A model generated the notes under the pieces. The model did no database searches. It worked only from the letters and a program-made list of their open reading frames with translations, and was not told the DNA's origin. Shown in pieces: positions 19,491 through 21,522 of a DNA stretch of 21,522 bases (its first letter is position 1; every line of letters starts with the position of its first letter). Made by a program: the position numbers and the translations under genes. Location of the stretch: positions 1 to 21,522 of the IMG/VR virus record IMGVR_UViG_3300045136_000348. One strand, written 5' to 3'. The stretch comes from a virus.

Positions 19491-21119
19491 TCAGTAGCCA
19501 GTGATTGATTTTCGTCCGGCAATCCAGCGCTCGCGGCGTTGCCGCACGATATCGAGCACTCGCTTAGCGTGAATGGCGTTCCAGGTTTGGGTCGCGTACC
19601 CGAGACAGTCAAGGATATCAACGGTTCGGCTCCCAGGGTAATCGTAATATTCATTGAGGAAAAGAGATTGGTCCCGTCGAACCCAAAATCGTCCCTCCCG
19701 AAACAGAGGTTCAAGAGACTCGATGCGAGTTCGCTTAGCGTTTTTTCCATGCTCACTTTTAAGCTCTCGGACATGGAGTTTCCGGTTCTCAATCTTGTTG
19801 CGGTACTCGATATGATACTTCAAATACTTCTGGGCCGCTACGGTCTCCAACCAGAATTCTGACATATTCCAGCGCTCCGCCATCTTGTAGATGTTTCCCA
19901 TGAGATCGTCATAACTCATGGAGGCCGCCCAAATGTCCAGCAAGTAGATGCGATCGGTGTCAGGGTCAAAGCCCGTAACTATAATTGCATGGCGCGCCCG
20001 GCCTTCGCTTCCGGCGTGGTTCGGATCGACCACCATGCTGCGAATGAGGGTTCTGGGATCAATGTCCTTTATGGTCTCTCCGTCTTTTACGTCGTGGCGC
20101 AACCAGTAGCTTCCCACTTTTATTGGCGACTCGCAAAGCGAATAGAAGCGCAGCCAGTCCTTGTTGAAGATGCATTCCTCGGGATTGACCGCAAGGTTGA
20201 GGTATTGGTGCGAGAAGATGTACGGGCCTTGCACTTGGCGAATCTTTTCCAGGTCTTCGACGCTAAACTCCTCAGGGAAAATGGGGCGCCCGGCGGGATG
20301 CTCGGAGCAGCAGCCGCCCAACGCGCCATGGCTTTCGATTCTGAACTCGCGCTGGTTTTCCCGAATCCACCCACTGAGGTCATTGGGAGACCACCGATTG
20401 TTTACGACTGTCCAGTTAGCGTCGCGGAAGGAGACGAGCGCGCCAATCAGGAGTTTGTGGTAGTCGATGGTCTTGGCCATCACGAGATCGGATTCGAGGG
20501 CGTCTTTTCCCACAACGTCGTCCTCGTTGACATCGTGGTAGTGACGGCTTTGAAGAGCGCCGCCCACGCCCAGGTAATCGAATGTGCCTTCGCCGTTTGG
20601 GCCATGCGAGGCCGCTTTGTGCGTTTTGCTCTCGTTGGTCCAGGAGCATTTTGAGTCCGGGATGATTTCGGGGAAGCAGAACCTGAAAAGGGCGTTGTCC
20701 TTGTAGTGCCAGTCGATGCGCGCGCCGATCAGGACAGCGTTGCCAATGACTTCGCTCACGGTCAGCGTGCGCCGGCTGGGATCGTGGCACTTACGCATCC
20801 AGGTGATCCAGGCGTCGTCGTAGCCTAACTCGCGCATAGCGGCTTCGTCGCTGTCGTTGAATGGCAGGGCGCGCCACATGGTTCGGCCCTCCGTGACCAT
20901 GACGGTCTTGAAGTGATCGCGGGGCAGCTCGATCAGGTAGCGCGGTACGTCGGTTTCCAGGCGCTCTAGGATAGGCTTGTGGAAGGTGGGAGAGAGCTTG
21001 CTGCGCTGGAGAGTGGATTTTATGAAGAAGTAGAGCGAGCCAAGCGAGTTGAGACGCATGGCCAGCTTGAATTTGTATGTGTCCTTGGGATCAGGAACGT
21101 CGAGGACACGCCATTTCAC
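19491..21119 (-). CDS. terL: Terminase large subunit
   Basis: A 542-aa packaging motor: N-terminal ATPase and C-terminal RNase H-like nuclease that cuts concatemeric DNA. The ATPase P-loop region is LIELPRDHFKTVMVTEG (62-78), a divergent Walker A with PRDHFKT in place of the usual G-x-x-x-x-GK. A Walker B-like acidic cluster is HDVNEDD (195-201). Nuclease acidic residues are Asp365 in MVVDPNH, Glu425 in WLETVAAQ and Asp501/Asp504 in VDILDCLGYA. It starts at GTG 21119, overlapping the previous stop (GTGA); the nearby ATG at 21114 is out of frame. Length is within the family range. No small terminase gene was seen in the window. Confidence 0.87.
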   Translation of the reverse strand: MKWRVLDVPDPKDTYKFKLAMRLNSLGSLYFFIKSTLQRSKLSPTFHKPILERLETDVPRYLIELPRDHFKTVMVTEGRTMWRALPFNDSDEAAMRELGYDDAWITWMRKCHDPSRRTLTVSEVIGNAVLIGARIDWHYKDNALFRFCFPEIIPDSKCSWTNESKTHKAASHGPNGEGTFDYLGVGGALQSRHYHDVNEDDVVGKDALESDLVMAKTIDYHKLLIGALVSFRDANWTVVNNRWSPNDLSGWIRENQREFRIESHGALGGCCSEHPAGRPIFPEEFSVEDLEKIRQVQGPYIFSHQYLNLAVNPEECIFNKDWLRFYSLCESPIKVGSYWLRHDVKDGETIKDIDPRTLIRSMVVDPNHAGSEGRARHAIIVTGFDPDTDRIYLLDIWAASMSYDDLMGNIYKMAERWNMSEFWLETVAAQKYLKYHIEYRNKIENRKLHVRELKSEHGKNAKRTRIESLEPLFREGRFWVRRDQSLFLNEYYDYPGSRTVDILDCLGYATQTWNAIHAKRVLDIVRQRRERWIAGRKSITGY

Positions 21120-21502
21120 TTGGACTTCCCCGGATGGGCGTCAATGGGCTTGGCGGCGGCCACGCGGCGCTCGGCTTCGTCCATCCACTTGCCGCACGCG
21201 GAGAGGGCGGAGCGGCGGCCCTTGGAGGTCAGAGGGAAGTAGTCGAGCGTCATTTCCCATCGGCCAAGATTCCAGCCACGCTCGGCGTGGGCTTCGGCTG
21301 CGTAGACGTTGCGGTATTCGTTGGCGTCGCGCCCAAAGGCGAGCAAGATGGGAGAGACGGTGCAAGAGTAGCTGATGACAGCCTCAGGATGAAAGTAAGT
21401 CCAGTGGTCTGCCCAGCTATCCTTTGCCGTTGACAAAGCTGTCAGCGCCGTTGACAAGGCCAAGAGGAGGATGCTCGGGAGTCGGAAGGTGGAGGGCGTC
21501 AT
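21116..21502 (-). CDS. Signal-peptide-bearing protein, 128 aa, unknown function
   Basis: The ATG at 21502 has GGAG six bases upstream; a longer reading from 21514 lacks a site. The N-terminus MTPSTFRLPSILLLALSTALTALSTAKD is a probable signal peptide or membrane anchor and contains a seven-residue repeat (ALSTALT, ALSTAKD) from a 21-base direct repeat. The rest has Cys, Trp and charged residues (SWADHWTYFHPEAV, NLGRWEMTLDYFPL, WMDEAERRVAAAKP) and ends in KSK. It overlaps the terminase start (GTGA). Its operon start lies outside the window. It could be a periplasmic or membrane protein used late, but I recognise no family. Confidence 0.55.
   Translation of the reverse strand: MTPSTFRLPSILLLALSTALTALSTAKDSWADHWTYFHPEAVISYSCTVSPILLAFGRDANEYRNVYAAEAHAERGWNLGRWEMTLDYFPLTSKGRRSALSACGKWMDEAERRVAAAKPIDAHPGKSK
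21426..21457. repeat. Short direct repeat, 11 bases twice, 21-base spacing
   Basis: The sequence gccgttgacaa occurs at 21426-21436 and 21447-21457, 21 bases apart, inside the signal-peptide region of the 128-aa gene. In frame it duplicates seven residues of the hydrophobic segment. It looks like a recent small duplication. Confidence 0.6.
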
Positions 21503-21522
21503 CGTGTACTCCAAGGCGGCCA

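Noticed and set aside
19989-20654. 221-residue open frame opposite the terminase gene.
   Set aside because: Shadow of the terminase coding frame; no independent support.
1-21522. tRNA genes, CRISPR arrays, insertion sequences, integrase or attachment sites.
   Set aside because: None could be recognised by eye; there is no space outside genes for them apart from gaps of about 30 bases or less.

Overview
The window is part of a tailed-phage genome (Caudoviricetes), most probably podovirus-like. It carries a contiguous head-and-tail assembly module on the minus strand (large terminase, portal, scaffold-like protein, major capsid protein, tail nozzle-like protein, head-tail adaptor-like protein and two large internal-virion-like proteins). 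I see no sheath, tube or conventional tape-measure gene. Genes are packed almost without gaps, and stop and start codons often overlap (ATGA, GTGA, TAATG). No rRNA, tRNA, insertion sequence, CRISPR array or bacterial housekeeping gene was seen. The host cannot be named from the sequence. Shine-Dalgarno sites are common and composition is moderately GC-rich by eye, so an ordinary bacterial host is likely. There is no gene-free stretch longer than about 30 bases.

Layout. Positions 1-1552, plus strand: the end of a DNA adenine methyltransferase cut by the window edge, a HAD-family 5'(3')-deoxyribonucleotidase, and a 67-aa protein of unknown function. These meet the minus-strand late genes tail to tail at 1552/1561. 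All other genes read right to left. In transcription order: a signal-peptide protein (21502-21116), large terminase (21119-19491), three small proteins, two of them cysteine-rich (19472-18901), portal (18938-16989), a 111-aa protein that overlaps the portal end out of frame (17185-16850), scaffold-like protein (16847-16161), a 78-aa protein, a YezD/DUF2292-like protein, two structural-looking proteins, major capsid protein (14414-13464), a 34-aa very basic protein, a 61-aa protein, a zinc-ribbon-like protein, two beta-rich virion proteins, a nozzle-like protein with a C-terminal Hint/intein-like domain (11675-9972), three small beta-rich probable fibre or decoration proteins, a head-tail adaptor-like protein, and three internal-virion candidates (7959-3938). 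The strand ends in a cluster of very small genes around a PurD-like ATP-grasp enzyme (3913-1934) and a muramidase-like lysis enzyme (1947-1561).

How it works together: terminase and portal package DNA into a scaffolded HK97-type head. The adaptor, nozzle, fibre-like and internal virion proteins complete a short tail and ejection apparatus. The last genes probably serve host lysis plus an unexplained ATP-grasp ligation activity. The plus-strand genes are typical of phage DNA self-modification and nucleotide metabolism.

The least ordinary parts are (i) the Hint domain, ending in His-Asn and followed by Leu, fused through a glycine linker to the nozzle-like protein, and (ii) the ATP-grasp enzyme in the late operon, flanked by overlapping micro-genes, one encoding a secreted cationic peptide and one a highly acidic peptide with no Lys or Arg. 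All functions are read from motifs and gene order; no database search was possible.
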